A stretch of DNA of 18,813 bases from positions 1 to 18,813 of the forward strand of contig WQTJ01000114.1 of assembly GCA_009786345.1 (NCBI GenBank). The letters run 5' to 3'. Position 1 is the stretch's first letter, and the number at the start of each line of letters is the position of its first letter. The notes beneath the pieces are model-generated. The model did no database searches, was not told the origin of the DNA, and saw nothing but the letters and a program-made list of their open reading frames with translations. The position numbers and the translations under genes are program-made. This document shows, one piece after another, positions 1 to 6,292 of this stretch. Origin of the DNA: Dehalococcoidia bacterium. Lineage in GTDB: Bacteria; Chloroflexota; Dehalococcoidia; Dehalococcoidales; UBA1222.

Positions 1-178
1 ACAAACACGACTTTTCAGCTACAGAATCACCTGTTCTCATCTGAGCCATCAGAGCATCATCCATAGTAAGATCAGCAGCTTTACGCATTTCACCCAGCCA
101 GCGACTAGGCTGATTGTCGCGCATCCCAGCATCAAAAAGCCCCTTGGCTAGATCTTTGACTTGCATGTCAGTAGCCAT
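1..178 (-). CDS. atpH: F-type ATP synthase delta subunit, N-terminal part (cut by window edge)
   Basis: This is the first 59 codons of the delta subunit, the stator protein that ties the F1 head to the b-subunit stalk. The readable N-terminus starts MATDMQVKDLAKGLFDAG and continues through WLGEMRKAADL. This fits the usual delta pattern of a short helix ending in an ALF-type motif followed by a helix with an LR/MRK segment. The ATG at 178 is preceded by a purine-rich GAGAGAAAAAG rather than a strong Shine-Dalgarno sequence. The gene lies 35 nt after atpF, in the canonical B-E-F-H order, which supports the call more than the partial sequence does. The rest lies outside the window, so intactness cannot be judged. 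Confidence 0.85.
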   Translation of the reverse strand, partial: MATDMQVKDLAKGLFDAGMRDNQPSRWLGEMRKAADLTMDDALMAQMRTGDSVAEKSCL

Positions 179-202
179 AACTTTTTCTCTCTACGCAGAT
201 TT

Positions 203-226
203 TACGATTTACCCTACGATTTACCC
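203..226. repeat. Perfect 12-bp tandem duplication across the atpF stop codon
   Basis: On the plus strand the 12-mer TACGATTTACCC occurs at 203-214 and again at 215-226 with no mismatch. On the coding (minus) strand it reads GGGTAAATCGTA twice. The first coding copy contains the last codons of atpF and nearly all of its TAG stop. The second lies in the atpF-atpH spacer. It is probably a slippage duplication, and no function is evident. Confidence 0.9.
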
Positions 227-729
227 AAAGCAGCAGCTTCTTTCAAAGCTTCATCAATAATCTGCTTTTGGGTCATATCATCCAAAGAACGGCCGATTGT
301 TTTACCGGCAACAGCGACTGCCAAATCCGCCACTTCACGACGTAACTCAGCTGCTGATTCTTCTTTCTCATGCGCAATCTCTATCCGAGCTTTCTCAATA
401 ATGGCATCCGCCTGTTTGCGGGCATCCTGTTCAGCACGGCGACGAACATCCTCTGCAGCCTTAACTGCCTGATCCACAATCTTTTGTCCAGAAGCGCTCG
501 CTTCTTCTGTCTTCTTCACAACTTCCTTTTCAGCATTGACAGCTTCCTGTTTAGCACGTTCGCCAGCATCCAAACTCTCCTGTATCTTCTGCGCCCTATT
601 ATCCAGCATCCTCATGATAGGCTTATAGGCAAACAGGCGAAGCAGCAAAAGCAGCACGCCAAAACTGACCAACTGCGATATAAACCCCCCAACACTAAGG
701 CCAAGACTATCTAATGGATTTGAATTCAC
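214..729 (-). CDS. atpF: F-type ATP synthase subunit b
   Basis: This is the peripheral-stalk subunit b of FoF1 ATP synthase, 171 residues from the start chosen here. One N-terminal membrane helix (ISQLVSFGVLLLLLRLFAY) is followed by a long charged coiled coil rich in Ala, Glu, Lys and Arg. It ends in the usual VADLAVAVAGKTIGRSLDD-like segment that contacts delta. The reading frame can be extended to a TTG at 750, but I chose GTG at 729. An AGGAGG run (737-742) sits 7 nt upstream of that GTG and would fall inside the coding sequence if the TTG were used. The gene lies 31 nt after atpE and 35 nt before atpH, in one operon. Its TAG stop falls at the junction of a 12-bp tandem repeat. Confidence 0.95.
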   Translation of the reverse strand: MNSNPLDSLGLSVGGFISQLVSFGVLLLLLRLFAYKPIMRMLDNRAQKIQESLDAGERAKQEAVNAEKEVVKKTEEASASGQKIVDQAVKAAEDVRRRAEQDARKQADAIIEKARIEIAHEKEESAAELRREVADLAVAVAGKTIGRSLDDMTQKQIIDEALKEAAALGKS

Positions 730-760
730 TTTCCCCCCTCCTGGGTGCAAAGTCTATAAC

Positions 761-991
761 TTAAGCAACAAAAATCAACAAAATGGAAATAACTAGAGCA
801 TAGATAGCAACAGCTTCCGTAAGACCGGCCATCAGAATCATATTGGTAAACATACGGCCTTGAGCTTCCGGATTGCGGGCAACGCCGTTGAGCATGGCGT
901 TACCGATAAGACCCAACCCTATGCCAGGACCGAGAGCCCCCAATGCGATAGACAAACTAGCACCTAAAAACTTCGCTGCTTCAGCATCCAT
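761..991 (-). CDS. atpE: F-type ATP synthase subunit c (proteolipid ring)
   Basis: This is a 76-residue two-helix hairpin that forms the rotating c-ring in the membrane. The Gly-rich first helix (GALGPGIGLGLIG), the polar loop ARNPEAQ and the second helix carrying the ion-binding Glu in GLTEAVAIYALV are all present. Sodium-type rings have a Gln in the first helix after the GPG segment; here that area reads GLGLIG. This suggests proton coupling, as an inference from motifs only. The frame extends to a TTG at 1000, but ATG at 991 is preferred: AGGAGG at 1002-1007 is 10 nt from the ATG and only 1 nt from the TTG. It lies 44 nt after atpB. Confidence 0.97.
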   Translation of the reverse strand: MDAEAAKFLGASLSIALGALGPGIGLGLIGNAMLNGVARNPEAQGRMFTNMILMAGLTEAVAIYALVISILLIFVA

Positions 992-1035
992 TGTAACCAA
1001 GCCTCCTTAATTATTTTCGATAAACAAATTTCTAT

Positions 1036-1998
1036 TTAAGCTGTTTTATGATGCTCTTCCGAACCATGGCTACTGACAGCCAGCGATATATAAACAATAG
1101 TCAGCACGCCAAAGACAAGAGCCTGAATCACTGCAAAGAATGCCTCTAAGCCATAAAACACCGTCGGTATGTAATACGGGACCACATAAGCGATAACCAG
1201 CAAGATTATTTCACCTGCCAGCATGTTACCAAACAAACGGAATGTCAACGAAATAATACGAATAAACTCCCCCACAAGTTCAAGCAAGCCAACAATACCC
1301 ATTATAAAACCGGAGAGCAGAGCCATAATATCAAATTTGCCCTTGAAAATCCGGCCAACAGCACGGCCAAAATCACCCCATGTAATGAATTTTTTGAGAT
1401 AACCCAGCCCAAGGCGCTTAAAACCCATAAACTCTACCGTACAGAAAGTAATTAGCGCCAAAGCAAGTGGTGTGTTCAAGTCAGTGTTCGCCGCGCGCAA
1501 CAGTTCCATGTTACCTTCAGCTGTATGGTAATGTATTGAACCAAAACCCGGAATGAGAGCCAGCAGTGCGTTGAATAAAATAAAGAGGAATATAGTGGCA
1601 ACTAGAGGAAAGAACTTGCGGCCATCTTTCTCCCCAGCAGTATTAACACACAAATTATAAATATACCCCAAGATACTTTCTGCCGCTGACTGCGCACGTC
1701 CGGGAATCAGTTTGGGCTTGCGAGTAATAAGCAACGCCAGCACCAAGAGCACCACTACAGTTATCCACGTGGCTATCATGCTATTGGTTACAGAGAACCC
1801 AAATATGTGGCAAATTACCTCCGCCGGTAACTGGGGATGTGGCAAACTCGGCGCCATCCAACCTGGCAACCAAGTAACACCAAACGTCTTACCGAGCGGC
1901 CCAGCCAAAAGGCCAAGCACCAAAGGAACCAAAACAACAATAGCAACTAAAATAACAACAGGTAACGAACAACCAAGACAGCCTTTTTTCTTAGCCAC
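1036..1998 (-). CDS. atpB: F-type ATP synthase subunit a
   Basis: Subunit a forms the proton half-channels against the c-ring. It is 320 residues long and begins at GTG (1998), behind an AGGGGA-type ribosome site. The diagnostic block LVGEFIRIISLTFRLFGNMLAGE (residues 241-263) contains the essential Arg (R254). The segment TDLNTPLALAL and the C-terminal helix IQALVFGVLTIVYISLA are also typical. The protein is longer than many subunit a sequences. The extra length is at the N-terminus, where a basic start with a GCLGC motif (residues 6-10) is followed by an additional membrane helix (about 12-34) ahead of the usual ITNSM-like first core helix. It heads the operon B-E-F-H; no atpI of normal length precedes it. 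Confidence 0.97.
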   Translation of the reverse strand: MAKKKGCLGCSLPVVILVAIVVLVPLVLGLLAGPLGKTFGVTWLPGWMAPSLPHPQLPAEVICHIFGFSVTNSMIATWITVVVLLVLALLITRKPKLIPGRAQSAAESILGYIYNLCVNTAGEKDGRKFFPLVATIFLFILFNALLALIPGFGSIHYHTAEGNMELLRAANTDLNTPLALALITFCTVEFMGFKRLGLGYLKKFITWGDFGRAVGRIFKGKFDIMALLSGFIMGIVGLLELVGEFIRIISLTFRLFGNMLAGEIILLVIAYVVPYYIPTVFYGLEAFFAVIQALVFGVLTIVYISLAVSSHGSEEHHKTA

Positions 1999-2048
1999 TA
2001 ACTATCCCCTTTATCCCGCTTATTCTTGATAAATGGGAGAGACATTCA

Positions 2049-2165
2049 TTACGCGCTATAAACAGTAACCTTAGGGTTACTTAAAAGCCCGGTGTCCCAC
2101 CAGCAATCCCCAACAGAGCAGATATACCACGCTACTGAGTTATAGAGCAGACCGCCAAACAACAC
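2049..2165 (-). CDS. Possible small ORF in the atp operon leader (38 aa, doubtful)
   Basis: A 38-codon frame starts at GTG (2165) with a GGAG 4 nt upstream and ends at TAA (2049-2051). It begins about 16 nt downstream of the transcription start predicted from the promoter at 2188-2217. The peptide starts MLFGGLLYNSVAWYICSVGD and is unusually rich in Trp and Cys. Its start vaguely recalls the end of AtpI/AtpZ-type small membrane proteins, which often precede atpB. That likeness is weak and is inference. The frame is open further upstream without an ATG, GTG or TTG. It may be chance, a leader peptide, or the remnant of an atpI-like gene. Confidence 0.2.
   Translation of the reverse strand: MLFGGLLYNSVAWYICSVGDCWWDTGLLSNPKVTVYSA
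2064..2081 (-). promoter_or_regulatory. Short hairpin in the atp leader
   Basis: AGTAACC and GGTTACT form a perfect 7-bp stem with a 4-nt loop, about 65 nt upstream of the atpB start. No T-run follows on either strand, so it is not a terminator of the usual kind. A role in mRNA stability or leader folding is possible but not shown. Confidence 0.35.
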
Positions 2166-2187
2166 GCCACTCCAAATTGCTGCAGGC

Positions 2188-2217
2188 AGAATAGCAGAAG
2201 TGGCAGAATAAAGTCAA
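2188..2217 (-). promoter_or_regulatory. Probable promoter of the atp operon
   Basis: On the minus strand a -35 TTGACT (2212-2217) and a -10 TATTCT (2188-2193) are separated by 18 bp. TGC directly precedes the -10, forming an extended -10. The predicted start near 2181 leaves a leader of about 180 nt before atpB. This leader region (1999-2262) holds only the doubtful small ORF and a short hairpin. Confidence 0.6.
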
Positions 2218-2262
2218 GACGGCTTTATTCATAAACCCATTTCTCTTTGAAGAAAATCCGAT

Positions 2263-2303
2263 AAAAAATTAGCAAGCCCTTGGAATTTTCTGTGGCTTGC
2301 TAA
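2263..2303 (-). terminator. Rho-independent terminator of the DUF151 gene
   Basis: Read on the minus strand, TTAGCAAGCC and GGCTTGCTAA form a perfect 10-bp stem (arms 2294-2303 and 2269-2278) with a 15-nt loop, followed at once by six T (2268-2263). It lies 25 nt after the stop of the 2328-2924 gene. It separates that gene from the atp promoter just downstream, so the two units are probably transcribed independently. Confidence 0.85.
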
Positions 2304-2327
2304 ATTACATACGAGCCAAATACAGTT

Positions 2328-2924
2328 TTATGATTTGTACTTGCCAAAATCCTCAAGGTCTAAACTATTAAGGAACTCGCTGAAAGCAGATAGCTTTCCC
2401 AGCTCTTCATCACTAACTTTACCAGACCTAGTTTCAGGTATCCTGTTATCCAAATCAGGGTGCTGCTGATTGTCCGCAACAAACTCTTCACCTTCGCTGT
2501 GAACTAAGGATATGCCAGCCTTTTCCAGCACAGTATCCTCAGCAAAAATGGGCACACCACTAGCAGTCAAAGCCAGCGCAAAAGCATCGGACGGACGCGA
2601 ATCTACTTCTATTTGCCCGCCATTAACATTGAGAATTACTTTGGCATAAAAAGTGTCATTTCTTAGATCACTTACAATAACAGAATCAATAGAAGCACCC
2701 AAACTACATATAACAGCACTCATAAAATCATGAGTCAATGGTCGAGGCACTTGCTCACCGCGCAATTTGATGGCAATAGCATTGGCTTCCGCCGGCCCAA
2801 TAAAGATAGGAAGATACCTTTCAGCCGTTCTTTCTTTGAGTAACACTACGTAAGGCGTGCCATGCTGAGCGGATTTCGGGTTCATCATACCCACCCGCAG
2901 ACTATCAATTGTCATCTCTATCAT
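2328..2924 (-). CDS. Bifunctional nuclease (BFN/DUF151) family protein
   Basis: The 198-residue protein opens with MIEMTIDSLRVGMM and matches the BFN (DUF151) family. Recognisable blocks are YVVLLKERTAERYLPIFIGPAEANAIAI (about 25-52), PLTHDFMSAVICSLGASIDSVIVSDLRNDTFYAKV (about 62-96) and EVDSRPSDAFALALTASGVPIFAE (about 106-129). Plant and archaeal/bacterial members have been linked to RNase/DNase activity, but most bacterial members are uncharacterised, so activity here is unproven. The acidic C-terminal tail (after about 140) is variable in the family. ATG at 2924 follows an AGGGGA ribosome site. It appears to be a single-gene unit, with its own promoter at 2954-2982 and terminator at 2263-2303. 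Confidence 0.88.
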   Translation of the reverse strand: MIEMTIDSLRVGMMNPKSAQHGTPYVVLLKERTAERYLPIFIGPAEANAIAIKLRGEQVPRPLTHDFMSAVICSLGASIDSVIVSDLRNDTFYAKVILNVNGGQIEVDSRPSDAFALALTASGVPIFAEDTVLEKAGISLVHSEGEEFVADNQQHPDLDNRIPETRSGKVSDEELGKLSAFSEFLNSLDLEDFGKYKS

Positions 2925-2953
2925 TTCAAATCCCCTTTATAACCGTATTTATG

Positions 2954-2982
2954 ATTCTACCCCCGAGTTTTTGAGGTGTCAA
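2954..2982 (-). promoter_or_regulatory. Sigma-70 promoter of the DUF151 gene
   Basis: On the minus strand, consensus TTGACA (2977-2982) and TAGAAT (2954-2959) are separated by 17 bp. The predicted start near 2947 gives a leader of about 23 nt. This is the best promoter in the window. The remainder of the 2983-3179 stretch shows nothing I can support. Confidence 0.8.
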
Positions 2983-3179
2983 ATAAATATCATGCCTAAA
3001 CACACATAAAAACATCTTTCCGGGCAACTATCATACGACAAGCAGCCTCTACATCTTAAAGAAGTAACAGCTTTATCTTTACTAAAATTGCAACTGGAAA
3101 CTTCATTTTCCAAATGATGAAACTATACTTTATGCTCAAAATAATCGTTCATCTGCTATGTAGCTCTTCGTGTAAAGTA

Positions 3180-3208
3180 TTGCAATATAGTTACCATAGC
3201 TATATTAT
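3180..3208 (+). promoter_or_regulatory. Probable promoter with inverted repeat before the 3223 gene
   Basis: TTGCAA (3180-3185) and TATTAT (3203-3208) are 17 bp apart. Between and across them lies a perfect 7-bp inverted repeat, AATATAG / CTATATT (3184-3190 and 3200-3206) with a 9-bp spacer, which could be an operator. The predicted start near 3215 would leave only about 8 nt before the ATG, so the mRNA would be nearly leaderless. Confidence 0.5.
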
Positions 3209-3222
3209 GTGAGAAAACCGCT

Positions 3223-3804
3223 ATGAAAAAGACCTTCATTCTTCTCGGGATTTTGTTCGGCATAATATATTCTTGTGCTTCTGCGTTTTATGTTTACGTA
3301 GTAGCTAGAGAAGTTCAATATGGCGTTTCTCTAATTAACGAATATGCTGATTTCTCCATCTTTACCATAAAAACATACTTTGAAGTTTTTTCCCCTTATG
3401 TCATATACCTGCTTTTCTGTTTACCTCCATTTCTCTTTATGTTGTTTTATTTTTTCTGTATTATTAAATCCAAGATTGCCAACATAATATACTCCATTAC
3501 TGCTCTAGTATGGTGTTTACTAATCATCGTCTTGCTAACAATTCCAGACTATATAACTATAAACATATTTTCTTGTACTCCATCCATTCCAAATTCTGAC
3601 GGGGTAGTACATATAATGTTCAGCAGATTGCCACTTAATCATTTTAAATACTTCTTCTACGCAACAATATTGATGCTACTTTTTTTGTTAGGACTAAATC
3701 TAAAACACATTTTAAAACAGTTTCACAAACGCAGTGTTCCCACAACCTCACCTGCATACCAACAACCAACCAGAATTCAGCCCGCCGCATCCGATGAGTG
3801 CTAG
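3223..3804 (+). CDS. Unrecognised four-helix membrane protein
   Basis: I do not recognise this 193-residue protein. Four hydrophobic segments are visible at about 5-27, 57-81, 87-107 and 142-160. A basic stretch follows (KHILKQFHKR, 161-170), then a polar Pro/Thr/Gln-rich tail to the C-terminus (SDEC). The positive-inside rule suggests a cytoplasmic C-terminus. The first helix could also act as a signal anchor. It is visibly more AT-rich than the genes around it and rich in Phe, Tyr and Ile. No good Shine-Dalgarno sequence precedes the ATG, and the predicted transcription start is only about 8 nt upstream. It sits alone between two core transcription units, which fits a lineage-specific or acquired gene. 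No function is proposed. Confidence 0.7.
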   Translation: MKKTFILLGILFGIIYSCASAFYVYVVAREVQYGVSLINEYADFSIFTIKTYFEVFSPYVIYLLFCLPPFLFMLFYFFCIIKSKIANIIYSITALVWCLLIIVLLTIPDYITINIFSCTPSIPNSDGVVHIMFSRLPLNHFKYFFYATILMLLFLLGLNLKHILKQFHKRSVPTTSPAYQQPTRIQPAASDEC

Positions 3805-3855
3805 GCATTAAATTATCCGGCTATGCAGTCGCTGGCGTTTTTTGCAACAGTTCGC

Positions 3856-3861
3856 TATAAT
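3856..3861 (+). promoter_or_regulatory. -10 element of the ppsA promoter
   Basis: A perfect TATAAT lies 37 nt before the chosen ppsA start. The -35 region at the right distance (TGGCGT, 3833-3838) is a poor match, so expression may depend on an activator or on the strong -10. Confidence 0.5.
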
Positions 3862-3897
3862 GTTCGGACTTCTTATCAACCTCAGGAGGAAACATTC

Positions 3898-6153
3898 ATG
3901 CAACAAGGTCTTAAAGCGATTGTTTGGTTTGAAGAGGTGGGACGTGATGATATCCCACTGGTAGGAGGAAAAGGCGCCAATCTAGGCGAAATGTCCCAAG
4001 CTAAAATTCCCGTGCCCCCAGGTTTTATAGTTACTGCAGACGCTTACTATGACTTTATCCAGGTCAATGATCTAACAACAAAGATTACTGTTGCTCTCCA
4101 AGGTCTTGATACCAACGACAGTAAAAAACTGCAGCAGGCATCTGCTCAAATTAAACAAGACATTATGAGTGCTCCCATGCCATCTGCCACAACCAAAGCC
4201 ATTGAAGAAGCCTACGCCAAGATGAATGCTGGGCTGGTAGCAGTACGTTCATCAGCCACAGCTGAAGATCTTCCGGAAGCTTCTTTTGCCGGGCAGCAAA
4301 GTACATATCTAAACATTGAAGGCAAGGAAAACGTCATAAATTCTGTACAGAAGTGCTGGGCTTCACTGTTTGAATCACGCGCTATCTATTATCGCGACCA
4401 GCAAAAATACGACCATCTGAAAGTTGGAATCGCCGTGCCTGTACAGCGCATGGTAGCGTCAGAAGCCTCTGGCGTAATGTTTACTGTTGAGCCACTTACA
4501 AGCGATACCAACAAAATAGTTATTGAGGCTATCTACGGCCTTGGCGAAGGCATTGTATCTGGAGAAGTCACCCCTGATCTTTTCATCATAGATAAGGAAA
4601 ACATGAGTATTCTGTCACGTAGAATCAGCGAACAAGGGAAAAAGCTGATACGTAATACAGTCGAAGGAGCAGAACAGCCTAATGTGTGGGTTGCAGTTTC
4701 CAATGCTCGTGAAAAACAGAAAATCAGCGATGGCGAAGTCATCAAGTTAGCTGAATTAGCAAAACAACTTGAAACCCATTATGGCAAACCACAGGATATT
4801 GAGTGGGCCGCCGAAGGCGGCAGCATATATATTGTGCAGACTCGCCCTGTCACAACCATCAAAGATGCCATTGAAGTTGAACCAGAAATTGATGCGCCTT
4901 CACTACTGGCAGGCGACGCAGCCTCACCCGGGCTTGCTACTGGCCCAGTTAAAGTTCTGCTTGACCCAGCTAACATTGATCAAGTTAAAGATGGCGACAT
5001 TCTAGTGGCTGAAATGACAACTCCTGACTTTGTGCCTGCTATGAAGCGCGCAGTAGCCATCGTCACCGATCGCGGCGGACGTACCTCTCACGCCGCTATT
5101 GTCAGCCGCGAACTGGGAACTCCTTGCGTAGTAGGCACTGGCGAAGCCACTAAGGTGCTATGTGACGGGCAAATCGTCACAGTAGACGGTTCACATGGCA
5201 AGGTATACTCAGGCAAAGTATCACGCAATGTGCAAGGACCTGATATAACTTCCATCGTAAAAGAAATTATCAAAACGCGGACTCGTGTTTATGTCAACTT
5301 GGCACAACCTGAATTGGCCGACAAAATCGCTGCCCGTAACGTTGATGGCGTTGGATTGTTGCGTGCTGAGTTTATTGTCAGTCAAATCGGGGTGCACCCG
5401 TTATATATGATTAAAAACAACCGTCAAGAAGAATATATTCAAAAGATATATGAGGGCATTCTTCCGTTCGCTAAAGCATTCCACCCGCGCCCTGTTGTTT
5501 ATCGCACAACTGACTTCAAGACTAACGAATACAGAGAATTACAAGGCGGGGCTGAATTCGAATTGCTAGAAGAAAATCCTATGATAGGTTATCGAGGCGC
5601 ATCACGCTATATTACAGACACCGAAAGTTTCCGTATGGAAATTGAGGCCATTAAGCGCGTGCGTAAGGAGTACAATAACCTTCATGTTATGATTCCTTTC
5701 GTGCGTACAGTAGAGGAGCTAACAAAAACTAAGGCTCTTATGGAAGATTTCGGCCTCAAGCGTTCTACAGATTTCAAGCTGTGGATGATGACAGAAATCC
5801 CAGCTAATATCTTCATTATGGAGAAGTTTTTGGCTGTCGGCATTGACGGCATTTCCATTGGCTCCAATGACCTTACCCAGCTGACACTTGGCGTTGACCG
5901 AGACAGTTCCAAATTGGCCACCACTTTTGATGAGCGCAATGATGCCGTTTTGATAGCTTTAGAGCGTGCTATCACCGTTGCCAAAAGTATGGGAGTAACA
6001 TCTTCTATATGCGGGCAAGCACCATCCGTTTATCCTGAACTGACGGAGAAACTGGTATCTTGGGGGATTACTTCTGTTTCAGTCAGTCCAGACATGATTG
6101 GCGCAACACGTGCTATCATCGCCCGCGCGGAAGCCAAGCTTAAAATTCAATAA
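3898..6153 (+). CDS. ppsA: Phosphoenolpyruvate synthase (pyruvate, water dikinase)
   Basis: This enzyme converts pyruvate, ATP and water to PEP, AMP and phosphate, the entry step of gluconeogenesis in the cytoplasm. It is 751 residues long, numbered from ATG 3898. The N-terminal ATP-binding domain carries VGGKGANLGEM, VRSSATAEDLPEASFAGQ and YGLGEGIVSG. The central swivelling domain carries the phosphohistidine motif GGRTSHAAIVSRELG (His398). The C-terminal TIM barrel ends with the catalytic ICGQAPS motif (Cys705). The frame is open to an ATG at 3823, but AGGAGG (3884-3889) sits 8 nt before 3898 and the enzyme-like sequence starts there. The arrangement and length fit PEP synthase rather than the longer pyruvate phosphate dikinase. 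It appears to be monocistronic, with its own -10 element and a strong terminator. Confidence 0.95.
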   Translation: MQQGLKAIVWFEEVGRDDIPLVGGKGANLGEMSQAKIPVPPGFIVTADAYYDFIQVNDLTTKITVALQGLDTNDSKKLQQASAQIKQDIMSAPMPSATTKAIEEAYAKMNAGLVAVRSSATAEDLPEASFAGQQSTYLNIEGKENVINSVQKCWASLFESRAIYYRDQQKYDHLKVGIAVPVQRMVASEASGVMFTVEPLTSDTNKIVIEAIYGLGEGIVSGEVTPDLFIIDKENMSILSRRISEQGKKLIRNTVEGAEQPNVWVAVSNAREKQKISDGEVIKLAELAKQLETHYGKPQDIEWAAEGGSIYIVQTRPVTTIKDAIEVEPEIDAPSLLAGDAASPGLATGPVKVLLDPANIDQVKDGDILVAEMTTPDFVPAMKRAVAIVTDRGGRTSHAAIVSRELGTPCVVGTGEATKVLCDGQIVTVDGSHGKVYSGKVSRNVQGPDITSIVKEIIKTRTRVYVNLAQPELADKIAARNVDGVGLLRAEFIVSQIGVHPLYMIKNNRQEEYIQKIYEGILPFAKAFHPRPVVYRTTDFKTNEYRELQGGAEFELLEENPMIGYRGASRYITDTESFRMEIEAIKRVRKEYNNLHVMIPFVRTVEELTKTKALMEDFGLKRSTDFKLWMMTEIPANIFIMEKFLAVGIDGISIGSNDLTQLTLGVDRDSSKLATTFDERNDAVLIALERAITVAKSMGVTSSICGQAPSVYPELTEKLVSWGITSVSVSPDMIGATRAIIARAEAKLKIQ

Positions 6154-6159
6154 CGCGCA

Positions 6160-6203
6160 TTTATGCCCCTTTGCGCTGACGCAAAGGGGCATAAATTTGT
6201 TTG
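6160..6203 (+). terminator. Strong hairpin terminator after ppsA
   Basis: A perfect 16-bp stem (arms 6160-6175 and 6180-6195) with a 4-nt CTGA loop begins 6 nt after the ppsA stop. It is followed by TTTGTTTG. The T-tract is interrupted by one G, but stem length and position make termination likely. It works only in the plus direction, since no T-run lies on the other side. Confidence 0.85.
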
Positions 6204-6242
6204 CATATTGCTGCTTGGCAATAGTTTGTCACCCCAAGCAAC

Positions 6243-6251
6243 TGCTATAAT
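6243..6251 (+). promoter_or_regulatory. Extended -10 promoter ahead of dgt
   Basis: TGCTATAAT is a perfect extended -10 element 41 nt before the dgt ATG. No good -35 lies at 16-18 bp; TTGTCA at 6226-6231 is only 14 bp away. It is the likely promoter of the dgt-dnaG-rpoD-sbcC run. Confidence 0.6.
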
Positions 6252-6292
6252 CTAAATAGCTGAAAGCTTATGTCACATATCAAAGCACCATA

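Noticed and set aside
730..750. TTG start for atpF with a Gly-rich extension
   Set aside because: Those codons are the ribosome binding site of the GTG at 729 read as protein.
3114..3212. 32-codon plus-strand frame before the 3223 membrane protein
   Set aside because: It has no ribosome site, no promoter upstream that I can support, and it spans the probable promoter of the next gene. It is best explained as chance.
3823..3897. 25-codon N-terminal extension of ppsA from the upstream ATG
   Set aside because: The ideal AGGAGG at 3884-3889 fits ATG 3898, the extension contains the TATAAT promoter element, and PEP-synthase-like sequence starts only after 3898.
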